Shown: piece by piece, positions 32,146 to 43,036 of the stretch | How the letters are laid out: every line of letters begins with the position of its first letter | How positions within the stretch are numbered: position 1 is the stretch's first letter | From: Trifolium pratense | Lineage: Eukaryota; Streptophyta; Magnoliopsida; Fabales; Fabaceae | Length of the DNA stretch: 64,000 nt | NCBI RefSeq assembly: GCF_020283565.1 | Contig: NC_060059.1 | Coordinates: 10,547,501 to 10,611,500, forward strand | Reading direction: 5' to 3' | Notes under the pieces: generated by a model | Databases searched by the model: none | Told to the model about the DNA's origin: nothing | What the model saw: only the letters and a program-made list of their open reading frames with translations | Translations under genes and position numbers: made by a program

Positions 32146-35100
32146 CTACTGAAAATTAGTTTGGACGACTTGACAATTGGGTGGGATGTTATGCACCTCA
32201 ACAATTATATCCATAGGCATGTTTGTTAACTTCAACTCAAGCAAGGTATTGACATGCTTTAGTCCATCAGGAAGCAATATTAGGCGCGGACACGATCTGA
32301 TTTCCAGTTGTCTGAGGCAAGGGAGCGCTCCTGGTTCTAAAGTCCATTCCTCTAATTGCTCCAGCACCCAAAGCTTTAATAATTGAAGCCGAGGAAAGCT
32401 TTGAGATTCGCAAACCATAGTTGTTCCCATGTATGACTCTGCAAGTAAACACAGTGTCCGAAGGTTTGGAAAATCTTTCAAAAGTTTCATGGGGTCATCT
32501 TGTAGTTTCGAATGTGATAGGGTAAGATCAATGAGGCTCAGTGGAAATTGGGAAAGAGGAAGAGATGAACTGCTCAAGCTTCCTAGCAAATACATGTCAG
32601 TGAGATTCACATTTTTTTCGAAGGACTTCAAGTGTAAAATCCATGGTTGGCCTTCTTCATCTCTAGATTTTAGTCTCAATGATTGAAGGTACTCTAATGT
32701 AGTAATCCAGTCAGCCACGGCCTCAAGTTGAGCTATCATTGCCTCTTGGTTTAGTGACATTGATTGGCACGCTAATCCCAATTTTGTGATATTGACCAAT
32801 CTGTCCAAGCCATCCTTCACTGGACTCTCCTCATCTACAAACAGTCCCCACAATGTTTGGAGGTCAGAGAGAGAATTACCTTTTGGTTGAGGTGGAAATT
32901 TTGTGCGGTAAGTCTCACTCAAGAACAAGTGTCTGAGTTCCATCTTCCAGATTGAGGTAGGTAGAGTATGTATGTAAGTATGTTTGAGATCAAGTGTCTG
33001 TAGCTTCAACAACTTGCTTATAGATGATGGAAGTGACTCTAAGTAGGTCCATCTCAAGCCAAGATACCTTAGCCGTGAAAGTCTTGCTATACGATTAGGC
33101 AAATTAGGCTTGTAAACACGCTCAAGATCAAGCACCCGAAGGAGTAAGAAGCAATCACTTGAAATACATCCCTTGAGAAAGTTACCTACTTGTTGCCCAG
33201 GTTTACTCCCCTCTTGAGTATCAAAGGAGATAAAGGAGAGAACGTCCTTGTAGTAGGTTGGAAGGGAAGTTGGATCAGTAATGTCACCATGAATATGATC
33301 GTTCCAGATATCATTTTTATCAAGATGATCTGCAACCCGGCGAATAATGGACATTTTTGGGTCTGCATTGGAATCCATGGCAGATCGGTGGCCTTGTAGA
33401 AATCTAGACTCATTAGCCTTTGTCAACCAGAGTTGCCGCAAAGCACTAGGGAGACGACATGTTTTCACCTTTCCGTTGCGCTTTCTCTTGGCAACTTGGA
33501 CCATGTTCTGATCTATCAACTCTGTCAAGTACTTTTCTGCAACTAGCTCCAGGGGCACTTCGTCATCTTCTGTCCGATGAACCAGATTCTCGGCAACCCA
33601 CAAAACAACCAACCTTCTGACAGGGATCGCAAATTCAGCAGGGAATTGCAAAAAGTAAAATAGACATCTTCTTAGATAAGAAGGTAAGTTTGTATTAATT
33701 GTGTCCAGCGTTTCAGACCAACTTTGTATTTGATCTTCACTGAATTGTTGCCCTCCCAACATGCTTAACCACTCCTCGTGCATAACATTTCTATGTGAAA
33801 GCAAATCACTCATTTTCAATATTTGTGATGGCAGACCCCCACATTTCATCACAATTTCTTTTTCAACCTTGAGAAGTTCTTTTTCTGACTCGGGTGGAAT
33901 GTTTGCCTTAAAATGTCTTGTGAACAACCTCCAACTAGTTTCATCATCTAATAACTGTAGTGGGTGAACAAAGACTGTACTTGTTGCATGTTGGGCTACA
34001 TTTGCATTGCGAGTGGTAAAAAGAACTCTGCTTCCCGTTGACATGTCGGGTATGACCCGGTTCAAGGTATCCAAGTATACTTGAGAGGTTTCTTTTATGC
34101 CATCAACAACTACAAGGTACTTTGCACGCGCCAAGGTTTCAAGTATGTAATCAGTGGACAAGATTTCTCCTTCTTCTACAGCAATTTGCTTGGCGGCTTC
34201 CTTGCCAATTTCTGCAATCAACTGGTTTGTCGTACAATCTGAAGGAAGTGACACCCATAGGCGACGCTGAAAATGAGCTACAACAGTGTTGTCTTCAAAT
34301 ATCAACTTGGCTAGTGTTGTCTTGCCTGTACCTCCAATTCCAACAATCCAAGTAATACAGCGATGTTTCTCGTCCGACAGCAACTCGGCCATTAGAACTT
34401 GTGTGTCATCATCAAATCCAACCACACTTGACTCCCTGGCAATGAGAGACGGTTGCATCCTTGCACGTAATATTTGAACCTTGGTTACAACTCGGCTTTG
34501 AATTTGCACCAAACCATATGCTTTTCTTCTCCTATAAGCATCTTCAATTTTGTTTCTGATACCATCTATCTTCTTATTAACAATCTGCCGGGTCCGGTAC
34601 TTAAAAATGTAGATGAGAATGGGCTTATGCTTCAATTTTGCATCATATTTGATAATGATGGATTGAGCTTCAAGGGAAATACCTTTCAGTTGTTCCACCC
34701 AGATTTTGGATCTTCCATCTAGTTCTCCCATCTCTTGTGCATCCAAAAGCAGTGCATCCATCAATTCCTTTTCACCTCTGATTGATTGGACCTTCTCTTT
34801 GAGCCCTGTGACAGGCCGATACGAGAAGTTGGCAGCTGCTGCTGGTGTAGCACCAGAATTTTCATCGTGTTCAACAATGATTTCATTCTCAATATCGCTT
34901 TCTTGTACGCCCAATAAAGGTCCAAGCTCTTGTTGTGTTGTTTGAATATTTGCAATGCCATAAATGGCCTTCCTATCTGATATATCAAGAATTTCTTTCA
35001 ACAAAAAGTTGATATCCTTGGCAAACTTAATTCTGCTCAAACAACCACCCTTACCTTTTGGATATGCATCAATAAGAGACTGGCCATTTTGAGACACGAC

Positions 35101-36810
35101 TCTCAGTTGATCCACCCACACTCTCTGTCTTTTATTTAGGCCTTCTGCACTTTCGGTCGTATCACTCAAAAACGCACGCAGTAGAGCTAAATATATTTGC
35201 GTACACTTCAAATTATTGTCCATAGACCTCCGCAAATTCACAGTCCACACAATAACTTCAACAAGTGGAGAACTCAAGATGATGATAAACGTTGTCAGGA
35301 CAGGGCGAGATTCCAGGACAGGGTGAAACACCAACAGGATCAAAATCGATGAAAAAAACAAGAAGAGCAGAAACCGTCTTATTAGTTGCCTTCTCTTCCA
35401 TTTGTTCTTCTTTTCCTTCTTCTTCTTCTTTTTCTTCAGACTCCACACAATAACATTAATAAGTGAATAACTCAAGATGAAAAGGAAAGTTGCCAGGCCA
35501 GGCTGAAACTGAAACAGGATGAAAATCGGTAAATAAATTACAATGACGCGCCAAAACCGTCTTATTATTTCTCTTCCCTTCCATTTCATCTTCTTCTTCT
35601 TCAACCTCAACTCAATAACTTTAATAAGTGAATAACCCAAGATGAAAAGGAATGTTGCGAGGACAGGCTGAAACTGAAACAGGAGGAAACTCGGTAAATA
35701 AATCACAGGGTAACAGAAGCGCAGATGCCATCTTCTTTGCCATTCCTTCACTTTCTTAATCTTCTTCAGTCTGGATTTGGATATACCTTTTGTTGTTCTT
35801 CCTTGTTCTCCATCAAACATGAAAAAGTGTAAGATTATTATAAACCAGATGCACTCTTTTTGCAAGTGGAAAAAAGAAATAAAAGCATAAATAATAAGTA
35901 ATTGGATGTGTGCAATTATCAAGCTCTCTTGTGCCAAGTCTGGGACGGGTGTTGTTTTTTTGAATCCCACTCCCATGTCTAATTGTGCCCCAACTCCGTA
36001 AGTCAAACTTCTATCAACTGCATCTCCGATACGAGTCCTAATATACTTCATTTGCTTCATAAATTTATTTTCAGAAGCATAATCATCTGAAAGATAAAGT
36101 ACTGTTTTAAGCCAACCCATTTTAGACTGTCTTTCCTTGGCAAGAATGAAATTACACCCAACAGTTTCAGTATAATTGCAAAGTTCCTTCACCTCTTCCA
36201 ACCATACATTTTCTCTTTCACTTCTTGGTGAAATCAAATTAATATTTTGTAGTTTTCCAAGACCATCTTTTACTTGTTCAACTATCTCCACCACCTCATC
36301 ATCGGTACTTAAACATTGACTCAGAATGTGATCAAGCTTCTCCATAGCTAGTGTAGTGGCGGTGGTGATGGTGGACGATGAAGATGTTTCTCCTTCTGCA
36401 GCTGTTTCAACTGAGACACTGACAATATTTGATATTCCAATCTGAGAGATGTCTCTCATCCTTTGGCGGATCTTCTCCAGCTCTTTCCCAACCTTGTGTT
36501 TGTCTATCCAATACATAACTCCACTCCTCCTCCTCTTCACCGATTTTATCAGGAACGTTTCTATCACATCATCTGCATCACGGGCAATTTCCTTTAACTT
36601 CTCTTCCCATTCATTCAAATCTTGTTTTTGTTCACCGTACCCGTGCTGCCCGACCTGTTCCAACATTTCTTGCATTGACCTCAGCTCTCTTTCAATCCAT
36701 GCTACCTGCCTAACTGTCCCGCTGCCCAACACTGCGTACTCTTCAATCAGGATTTTGGATAGTTTGTTTGCCAAGCGTAATACCCCAAATACGATTCCAA
36801 CATCAGCCAT
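32146..36810 (-). CDS. CC-NB-LRR protein with repeated CC-like modules and three membrane-hairpin repeats
   Basis: About 1554 residues from MADVGIVFGVL; an in-frame ATG at 36840 would add ten. Residues 1-130 are an Rx-type CC domain with DADDVIETF in the EDVID position. Three further partial copies of the same pattern follow, each with (V/I)W(L/V)xx(V/L)(K/R) and later a helix ending in YG: VWLEEVKELC, VWVDQLRVVS, IWVEQLKGIS. Between the first and second of these lie three tandem repeats (about 360-525) of a hydrophobic hairpin around QFQPxLATFLFIL, joined by Lys/Arg-rich linkers. The NB-ARC has P-loop GIGGTGKTT (about 822), kinase-2 YLVVVDGIKE, RNBS-B GSRVLFTTRN and GLPS. The MHD position reads LPS. 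LRRs fill about 1225-1550. It resembles legume RPP13/RPP8-like CNLs in NB and LRR. No intron was evident. Confidence 0.88.
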   Translation of the reverse strand: MADVGIVFGVLRLANKLSKILIEEYAVLGSGTVRQVAWIERELRSMQEMLEQVGQHGYGEQKQDLNEWEEKLKEIARDADDVIETFLIKSVKRRRSGVMYWIDKHKVGKELEKIRQRMRDISQIGISNIVSVSVETAAEGETSSSSTITTATTLAMEKLDHILSQCLSTDDEVVEIVEQVKDGLGKLQNINLISPRSERENVWLEEVKELCNYTETVGCNFILAKERQSKMGWLKTVLYLSDDYASENKFMKQMKYIRTRIGDAVDRSLTYGVGAQLDMGVGFKKTTPVPDLAQESLIIAHIQLLIIYAFISFFHLQKECIWFIIILHFFMFDGEQGRTTKGISKSRLKKIKKVKEWQRRWHLRFCYPVIYLPSFLLFQFQPVLATFLFILGYSLIKVIELRLKKKKMKWKGREIIRRFWRVIVIYLPIFILFQFQPGLATFLFILSYSLINVIVWSLKKKKKKKEKKNKWKRRQLIRRFLLFLFFSSILILLVFHPVLESRPVLTTFIIILSSPLVEVIVWTVNLRRSMDNNLKCTQIYLALLRAFLSDTTESAEGLNKRQRVWVDQLRVVSQNGQSLIDAYPKGKGGCLSRIKFAKDINFLLKEILDISDRKAIYGIANIQTTQQELGPLLGVQESDIENEIIVEHDENSGATPAAAANFSYRPVTGLKEKVQSIRGEKELMDALLLDAQEMGELDGRSKIWVEQLKGISLEAQSIIIKYDAKLKHKPILIYIFKYRTRQIVNKKIDGIRNKIEDAYRRRKAYGLVQIQSRVVTKVQILRARMQPSLIARESSVVGFDDDTQVLMAELLSDEKHRCITWIVGIGGTGKTTLAKLIFEDNTVVAHFQRRLWVSLPSDCTTNQLIAEIGKEAAKQIAVEEGEILSTDYILETLARAKYLVVVDGIKETSQVYLDTLNRVIPDMSTGSRVLFTTRNANVAQHATSTVFVHPLQLLDDETSWRLFTRHFKANIPPESEKELLKVEKEIVMKCGGLPSQILKMSDLLSHRNVMHEEWLSMLGGQQFSEDQIQSWSETLDTINTNLPSYLRRCLFYFLQFPAEFAIPVRRLVVLWVAENLVHRTEDDEVPLELVAEKYLTELIDQNMVQVAKRKRNGKVKTCRLPSALRQLWLTKANESRFLQGHRSAMDSNADPKMSIIRRVADHLDKNDIWNDHIHGDITDPTSLPTYYKDVLSFISFDTQEGSKPGQQVGNFLKGCISSDCFLLLRVLDLERVYKPNLPNRIARLSRLRYLGLRWTYLESLPSSISKLLKLQTLDLKHTYIHTLPTSIWKMELRHLFLSETYRTKFPPQPKGNSLSDLQTLWGLFVDEESPVKDGLDRLVNITKLGLACQSMSLNQEAMIAQLEAVADWITTLEYLQSLRLKSRDEEGQPWILHLKSFEKNVNLTDMYLLGSLSSSSLPLSQFPLSLIDLTLSHSKLQDDPMKLLKDFPNLRTLCLLAESYMGTTMVCESQSFPRLQLLKLWVLEQLEEWTLEPGALPCLRQLEIRSCPRLILLPDGLKHVNTLLELKLTNMPMDIIVEVHNIPPNCQVVQTNFQ
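35240..35720 (-). repeat. Tandem coding repeats for membrane hairpins in the NLR
   Basis: Three related DNA units begin near 35622, 35461 and 35262 (spacing about 161 and 199 bp). Each contains a plus-strand motif like AAGTGAATAACTCAAGATGA. They encode the three hydrophobic hairpins of the NLR N-terminal half. The third unit is the most diverged. Confidence 0.85.
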
Positions 36811-37549
36811 GCTCAAGTTATATTGATGATGGAGATGCAAGCTATATTAATTAATGACTTTTTTCTCATGAGGAAGGAATTATTTCTCTTGCTTTTTTAT
36901 TCTAATTTGCTTTCTTTAGACTCTGTTGGACGAGGATATATCAATAAAGGAGATATTTTAACTTTGGAAGATATAAGACATATGTCACTTCACTGCACTA
37001 CAAGAGTAGGAAAACAACCAACATTGTTATTGGTGGTAGTATATTATTGATAAACACAATTGTTTGGCATTTTTCATGACATGTCATGCTGATAATTTGT
37101 GTTAAAATAATTAAATGTGCAACAAAAATGCAATCAAATAGCTAATTTTTTCTTTGTTTGGACTTGGTAAAGGATGAGAAGGAAATATTTTGGATTTTGC
37201 ATAAGAGGACGGAGATACTTGTAAAACATGCCTGCCCTACCAATAAGATAGTTCACAAATCATATCGACATAGTTTTGTTTCGTGTACTATCAATTCCTA
37301 CTGTTTGGCATTTTTCATTAACAGCATGATATGACATGTTGGCAATTTGTGTTATACTTTTTGCAATTATTACATATTACATTAAATATAAAATTTTAAA
37401 AAGAGTGATGATATTGATATATGCATTAAGCTAACAACAGAGCTACTTCACTAAGGTAGGAAACCTGAAGGCATTTCTCAGTAAGACATTAACAGATAAC
37501 AAATCACTTTTAAATTAATTGCTAGCAATCAAGTAGAAGCACAAACTCA
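36811..37549. other. Shared upstream region of the NLR and DUF594-2
   Basis: 740 bp between two divergent start codons, so regulatory sequence may be shared. It is AT-rich. A TGTTTGGCATTTTTCAT motif occurs twice (about 37061 and 37303), each followed by CATGACATGTC/GATATGACATGT-like sequence, indicating a local duplication. No other gene was seen. Confidence 0.55.
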
Positions 37550-39826
37550 ATGTTACTCGCTGGTAAGACGGATAATTGTTTCGGTATTTATTTATTCAAT
37601 TCAATAGTGGTCTTACTTTCCTTTCTAAAAAGGCTTAGCAAGCAATTGACATATATATGTTTTTTTTCAGTTGTTGCCAGTTTGATATATTCAAGAGAAA
37701 CATCAGATAATCAGACTACTCCGAGTCTGGCAAAAGTGTGGAATGTATTGGAACTACGGATTTTGGTTGCTGTTAGTCTCTTCTTACAAATGGTACTCAT
37801 CTTTTTAGGTAACCGAAGGAAGTATATAGTTGATAAAAGGCTACAATTGTTGATATGGTTCACCTATCTGTCAGCCGATTGGATTGCTACCGTTGCTCTA
37901 GGAATTCTTTCTAAAGACACTAAAGATCATAAGAAAGACACCAACTTTGCGATTATGGCCATATGGGCACCATTTCTTCTTGTGCATCTTGGTGGCCCCG
38001 ACACAATCACTGCCTACTCCCTTGAGGACAACCAACTATGGCCACGACATATGCTAGAATTACTCTATCAGTTAGCAGTTGCAGTTTATGTTGTTTACCG
38101 GTCATGGAACACCGATCCCCTTAAGTATGTCACTGTTCCTATTGTCATGGCAGGAATAATCAAATATGGCGAGAGGACTTGGTCGTTACGATCCGGAAGC
38201 AACGATGGATTTAGAGAATCAATTCTCCCTCCTCCAGACCCAGGACCAAACTATGCTAAATTCATGGATGATTACACTGCTAAAAAAGATGAAGGTTATC
38301 ATGTTACCTTAGACGAAATTAATGAAACTACTCCCTTAGTGTTGGATCATAATTCTCAAGGGGAAACCGGAATACCAAATGCCAATATTCCAGATGCTCA
38401 AGCTTTACGTGATGGATTCAAATACTACAACATTCCTGAGTGCCTATTTGCAGATCTCATCTTTAGTTTTCAAGACCACAAAAGCAGTCAATTTTTCTTT
38501 CACAGTTCTAATTGGAAAGATGCTTTTAAAGCAATAGAGGTTGAGCTAGGATTAATATATGATATGCTATATACAAAGGCAGTGGTAACATATTCCTACC
38601 GCGGCATCTTGCTCAAATCTGTGAGCTTTTTCTGTACGCTCTTTGCATTCATCGCCTTTTCTTTTCTGATATTTAAACAAAGTGTAGATAATAAACTCGA
38701 TTTTAAAGGACACAAACACTGGAATTATGATATGATTATCACTTTTGTGCTTTTCATTGGGGCTATTCTTCTTGAGATATATGCGGTCATTGTTTTACTT
38801 TCTTCAAGTTGGGTAATGAATTGGCTGAGAAAGCATAAGAATCGGAGAGTGGATCTTCTCTACAAGTTCATTTGGTTTTGTCAATTTTGTTTCAAACTTT
38901 CACACACTATCAGGTGGTCTAATCAAATGTCCCAATTCAACCTCATAAGTTTTTGCTTGAAAGATGAGCCAGTCAAATGTATCAAATTGCAGAAACTCTT
39001 TCACATATATATGTTTTTTGAGAAGTCTTACTATCAAAAAGCAAAACAAGTCTCTGAAGGATTGAAGGAACTCATTTTTGACCAGCTTAAGGAAAAGTCT
39101 GAGGAAGCGGAAGATATTCAAGCATGTAAAAAGTTATGTGCTCACAAGGGTGATCGAGTTCTTAACAAATGGAGTTGTGATAATGTTCCTGACATAAACC
39201 GGAGCATTAAGGAAGTAGAGTTTGACCAGAGCATTCTGCTTTGGCATATTGCTACAGACCTTTGTTATTCTTCAGAATATAATGAGCACCAAATCTTAAA
39301 TCGCGTTGCTCAACAAAGTCGTGAAGAAAGTCAATTGTTGTCGGATTATATGTTATATCTTCTTGTTATATGTCCTTTTTTGTTGCCCAATGGAATAGGA
39401 CAAATCAGATTTGAAGACACGTGTGCAGAGGTGGATGAACTTTTGAAAGAGAGAAAATACATAAAAGAAAGAAATCAAGCTTGCAAGATGATACTTAGAG
39501 TGAATACAGTTATTCCACCATCAGAGGTTAAAGGTGATAGAAGCAAATCTGTGTTGTTTGATGCGTGTAGGCTTGCCAAATCACTGCAATCTTTAGAAAC
39601 GGAGGAGCATTGGACCAAAGAAAGGAAATGGAAAATGATAAGTAATGTTTGGGTGGAGATGTTGTGTCATGCAGCAAGCCAATGTAGAGGACTCAATCAT
39701 GCTAAACAACTTAGCCAAGGTGGTGAGTTGCTTACCCATGTCTGGCTTTTGATGGCTCATTTAGGTATAACTGAACAATTTCAGATTTCTAAAGGTCATG
39801 TAAGGGCAAAGTTGAAGCTCTCATAA
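37550..39826 (+). CDS. DUF4220/DUF594 membrane protein 2
   Basis: 758 residues if read straight through. However, 37563-37670 has GT...AG ends, a TTTTTTTCAG acceptor and a length of 108 bp, a multiple of three. Splicing it gives about 722 residues starting MLLAVVASLIYSRETSD, and this seems likely since the retained version adds an odd hydrophobic insert. DUF4220 signatures APFLLVHLGGPDTITAYSLE and ERTWSLRSGS, membrane helices, ILLWHIATDLCY, LLVICPFLLPNGIG and the C-terminal HVWLLMAHLGI are all present. It is very similar to DUF594-1, with differences concentrated in linkers and around residues 500-530. It is head-to-head with the NLR gene. Function is unknown. Confidence 0.92.
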   Translation: MLLAGKTDNCFGIYLFNSIVVLLSFLKRLSKQLTYICFFSVVASLIYSRETSDNQTTPSLAKVWNVLELRILVAVSLFLQMVLIFLGNRRKYIVDKRLQLLIWFTYLSADWIATVALGILSKDTKDHKKDTNFAIMAIWAPFLLVHLGGPDTITAYSLEDNQLWPRHMLELLYQLAVAVYVVYRSWNTDPLKYVTVPIVMAGIIKYGERTWSLRSGSNDGFRESILPPPDPGPNYAKFMDDYTAKKDEGYHVTLDEINETTPLVLDHNSQGETGIPNANIPDAQALRDGFKYYNIPECLFADLIFSFQDHKSSQFFFHSSNWKDAFKAIEVELGLIYDMLYTKAVVTYSYRGILLKSVSFFCTLFAFIAFSFLIFKQSVDNKLDFKGHKHWNYDMIITFVLFIGAILLEIYAVIVLLSSSWVMNWLRKHKNRRVDLLYKFIWFCQFCFKLSHTIRWSNQMSQFNLISFCLKDEPVKCIKLQKLFHIYMFFEKSYYQKAKQVSEGLKELIFDQLKEKSEEAEDIQACKKLCAHKGDRVLNKWSCDNVPDINRSIKEVEFDQSILLWHIATDLCYSSEYNEHQILNRVAQQSREESQLLSDYMLYLLVICPFLLPNGIGQIRFEDTCAEVDELLKERKYIKERNQACKMILRVNTVIPPSEVKGDRSKSVLFDACRLAKSLQSLETEEHWTKERKWKMISNVWVEMLCHAASQCRGLNHAKQLSQGGELLTHVWLLMAHLGITEQFQISKGHVRAKLKLS

Positions 39827-42800
39827 AATGTTTGGTGAGTGACTACTTTTGAGTTCATGTTACTTCCATTTTGTGCTCTTTTGGTTTCTTGCGCTTTTTC
39901 TCTTACTCAAACATATCTTTTTTACAATGTCACAGATGACAGAGCATAGGAGTGTGCCTTCCCATATTGTGCTCAACTAATATTGAAATTTGGTTAGTTT
40001 CATATGTAAAACTTGGTTCTGTAGGAGACTGTAAAATTAATAAAATGGTGATTTTTCTGAGAAAGCTTTGACGGTAAGTTCTGAAAATGAATGTCACGCT
40101 ACCGTATTTCCCCTACCTAATTAGAGTTTATTACTTCTTTTATGAATTGATTGGTTTATGCTCTGAATTGTGAACAATTGATTGACTCACTCCACTTTCA
40201 TTAATCATATTCAAGTATTCAAATCCTACTCTTGAAATTTGGCCTTCACCCACTATTAGAGAACTCCAACTGAAACAATTTATTCGAAAATATATCTACA
40301 ATTGAATCCCCCTTCCTCTTGACTCGTCAGTTAGAAACCGTTACAGCCAACTCCACTATTAAAAGTAACATGCTAACCAACTAACTTTCTTCTAGATTCT
40401 AGCTCCCTAAGAAGTCAGGACAACAACAGATCTTATTTAGCCAACAATTGACAATGGCATTACTCTTCCACATTACAAATTTAACTACAAACATAGATGC
40501 ATGAATTCAAAATGTGGTTAAAATATATTGAAATCATACCTGAACCATTTTATGAAACTCAATTGTACGGTTTTGACCATTTGTATTGCTTGCATAGCTG
40601 CCTTTAGAGACACCTCAAAGAAGAGGGTTCTACGAGAACATAGATAAGTAAACTTTACCGTATATGAATGTTCGAATTGTCCATCACTTTGGTACCTATA
40701 AACTTGCCCCAGTTGTATCCATCAAAGTTTTGGATGGTTGTAACAAGAGGTTGTTGCTAATCTGAATCAGGTGCATGCTTTCCAGTACCGATGTATCTAT
40801 CAGAATGGTTAAGTCCGATAATATATATAAAACAACACATAACAAGCTGCATGATGGAAGGATGTAACAAATATTCAGAGGATAATATGTTATAAATCTT
40901 ACCAACATTTCTCCAGTTCTCCTTTTGATCATCAACCCCTGCAAACTGAAATATTGGCAACAGTTGGACATGCGTTGATACCAGCACTGTATGGCAACAA
41001 GAAAATGGTAACCAGAATCTAGAATGAAAAAGAAAATATCACATAAAAACTCCGAAAGTTGCAGTCCCAAGTGATGCTTCTAAAATATAAGCAGTAAGCA
41101 CAATAATTAACTACTTTAAAGATTAAGGAAACTGGCTAATGTGTATTGACTATTGACAACTAGCAACTGACAAGCAATTTGAGCCTAAAGATATCTTTTT
41201 AGTATCCTATACGCACAACTACAGTCGATGCATTCAGTGACTAAATCATAACATAAATGCCAACTAAATCATTTCTTACTATAAAACACTCACATGCCAT
41301 GTTGAAAAAGAAATGCTCAAACTAAAATTTGGCTCCCTTCACTCATCACTCAGTATTTAAACTACAAATCACAACTTCTCCATTCGTAATAGTCTTGGAA
41401 AATAATTTTTCCCAATAGTAATATTTTTCACACACAACACACTTTTATGATTCCACAACTCAATGTCAAAATACAAACTATGAATCCATAAACAAACTTT
41501 AAAATTCATACACACACTTCAAATGAATAACAAAACTCAAAACCATCCTTTATTATTGTTCCACAACATGTGAATAGTAGTTCCACTAGCACGGTAAGCA
41601 ATTAAGTTGACAAAGGCAGATCTGCAGGTCTGCAGGTGACCGTGTGTGATAGTTTAAGGAAAGTTTGAAACCGTGAGATTGATAATGGATTTGTAGAGAA
41701 GATTAGCTCTCCAAATGTTATGATTGTTCGACCATAGCACTTTTCAACTTGAAGAAAGTAAAACAATGAGGGCATATTTTTCCATAAGAATATCCCCACC
41801 CCACCAAAAAGCACAAAGGTTATAATTAGGAATTGGATTAGGGAATTGGATTAGGTGCAGTCGACTTTTCCATGCAGTCGTTTAATAGTCGTACGATCAC
41901 GATTGGATGGTTTAAACAAATACAATTCTTAAATCATGACCTTCCGATCTTGATGAGACTGCTATAAATGACCTGACTGCATGGAATCCAGATCCTTATA
42001 ATTATGTCACAACTTATGTGTTTGTATTCTTTAATATTCGGGTCATCATTTTCGGATTCAGGTTAAGTCCTTTGATATGTAGGTTTTTTTTTTGGGTGAT
42101 TAACGTTTGATAATGCAGAGTGAACAGAGAAAGGTCACATATTTGAGCAAGATACAACGTTTGTAGTATGTTAGCACTGCCTTTGTATTCATCATATCGT
42201 AGCTCAAATTAAACTAGTTGAGAACTCCTCCAAGATCATCGGTTTGATCTGTTTTTATGCTTCTTGTCAGTGCTTTAACAGTATTTTTGGTTTTTCAAAA
42301 AATAACATTGGTGTTCATATCTAAGTAAAAACAACATATTGATCTAGAAGAAAATTAAAACTAAAACACGACCAAATTTTTTGTCGGATGTTTTTGGATA
42401 TTCTTTTGTGAAAACACTTGAATTGGATTTTAGATTATTATTAGTATTATAAAATGTTATAAATTGAATTTGTTTAATATAAGATTTTTTTACTATTCAG
42501 ATGATCCAAACCAAACATAACTGATTCTGGTTACTGCATAATATAATATTTGTTTTCAGTGTATGCGTGTGTTTGTGTGCGCCCGCGCGTGTGTTTTGAT
42601 ATTATTCTCTTATAATTATGCATTTGTAGAAATTGAATGAAACGCTTCAATCCAAATTGCATTTAATTGGATTGGAATTTAGCCAAATCAAACCACGACA
42701 CGTGCTATATTAATATTTGGATCGAATAATTTTGCCTAAAAAATTATCCAAAACAAACCACAAACACACGGGGCAAGTCGCGGAAATCCTGCTCATATAA

Positions 42801-43036
42801 CTCAAAGCGTTGCGGCATGTGATTAAGGAACCCGTAAAAAAACACAGCAAAGATCGTAGGTGAGGCAACATTCCAAATTTAGCTACTGAGTATTTTCAAT
42901 ATACAAAATTAGACAAGTTGATGCTAGTCCTATTCCCATCAACTAAGATAGGATAGGAACATACAAGAATTTAAGCACTTAATTAATCCTACAAACTAGG
43001 AGTCAAACACAATGTCTTCTCTTTACAATGTCCTAC
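39827..43036. other. Intergenic region with duplicated flank and decayed sequence
   Basis: 39827-40215 continues the similarity to the DUF594-1 3' flank. 41270-41605 matches 31600-31945. 40560-41080 has short minus-strand open pieces with splice-like edges (for example VSTHVQLLPIFQFAGVDDQ) that I do not recognise; probably a gene fragment. At about 41850-42000 a GCAGTCGACTTTTCCATGCA segment and its partner TGACTGCATGGAATCCAGAT form a fold-back, a possible MITE. The remaining DNA is AT-rich, with the MYB-CC 3' UTR presumably at its right end. Confidence 0.5.

Noticed and set aside
40696..41070. 124-codon minus-strand open frame as a gene
   Set aside because: Parts look like exon fragments with splice-like edges but I recognise no family; described only as intergenic remnant.
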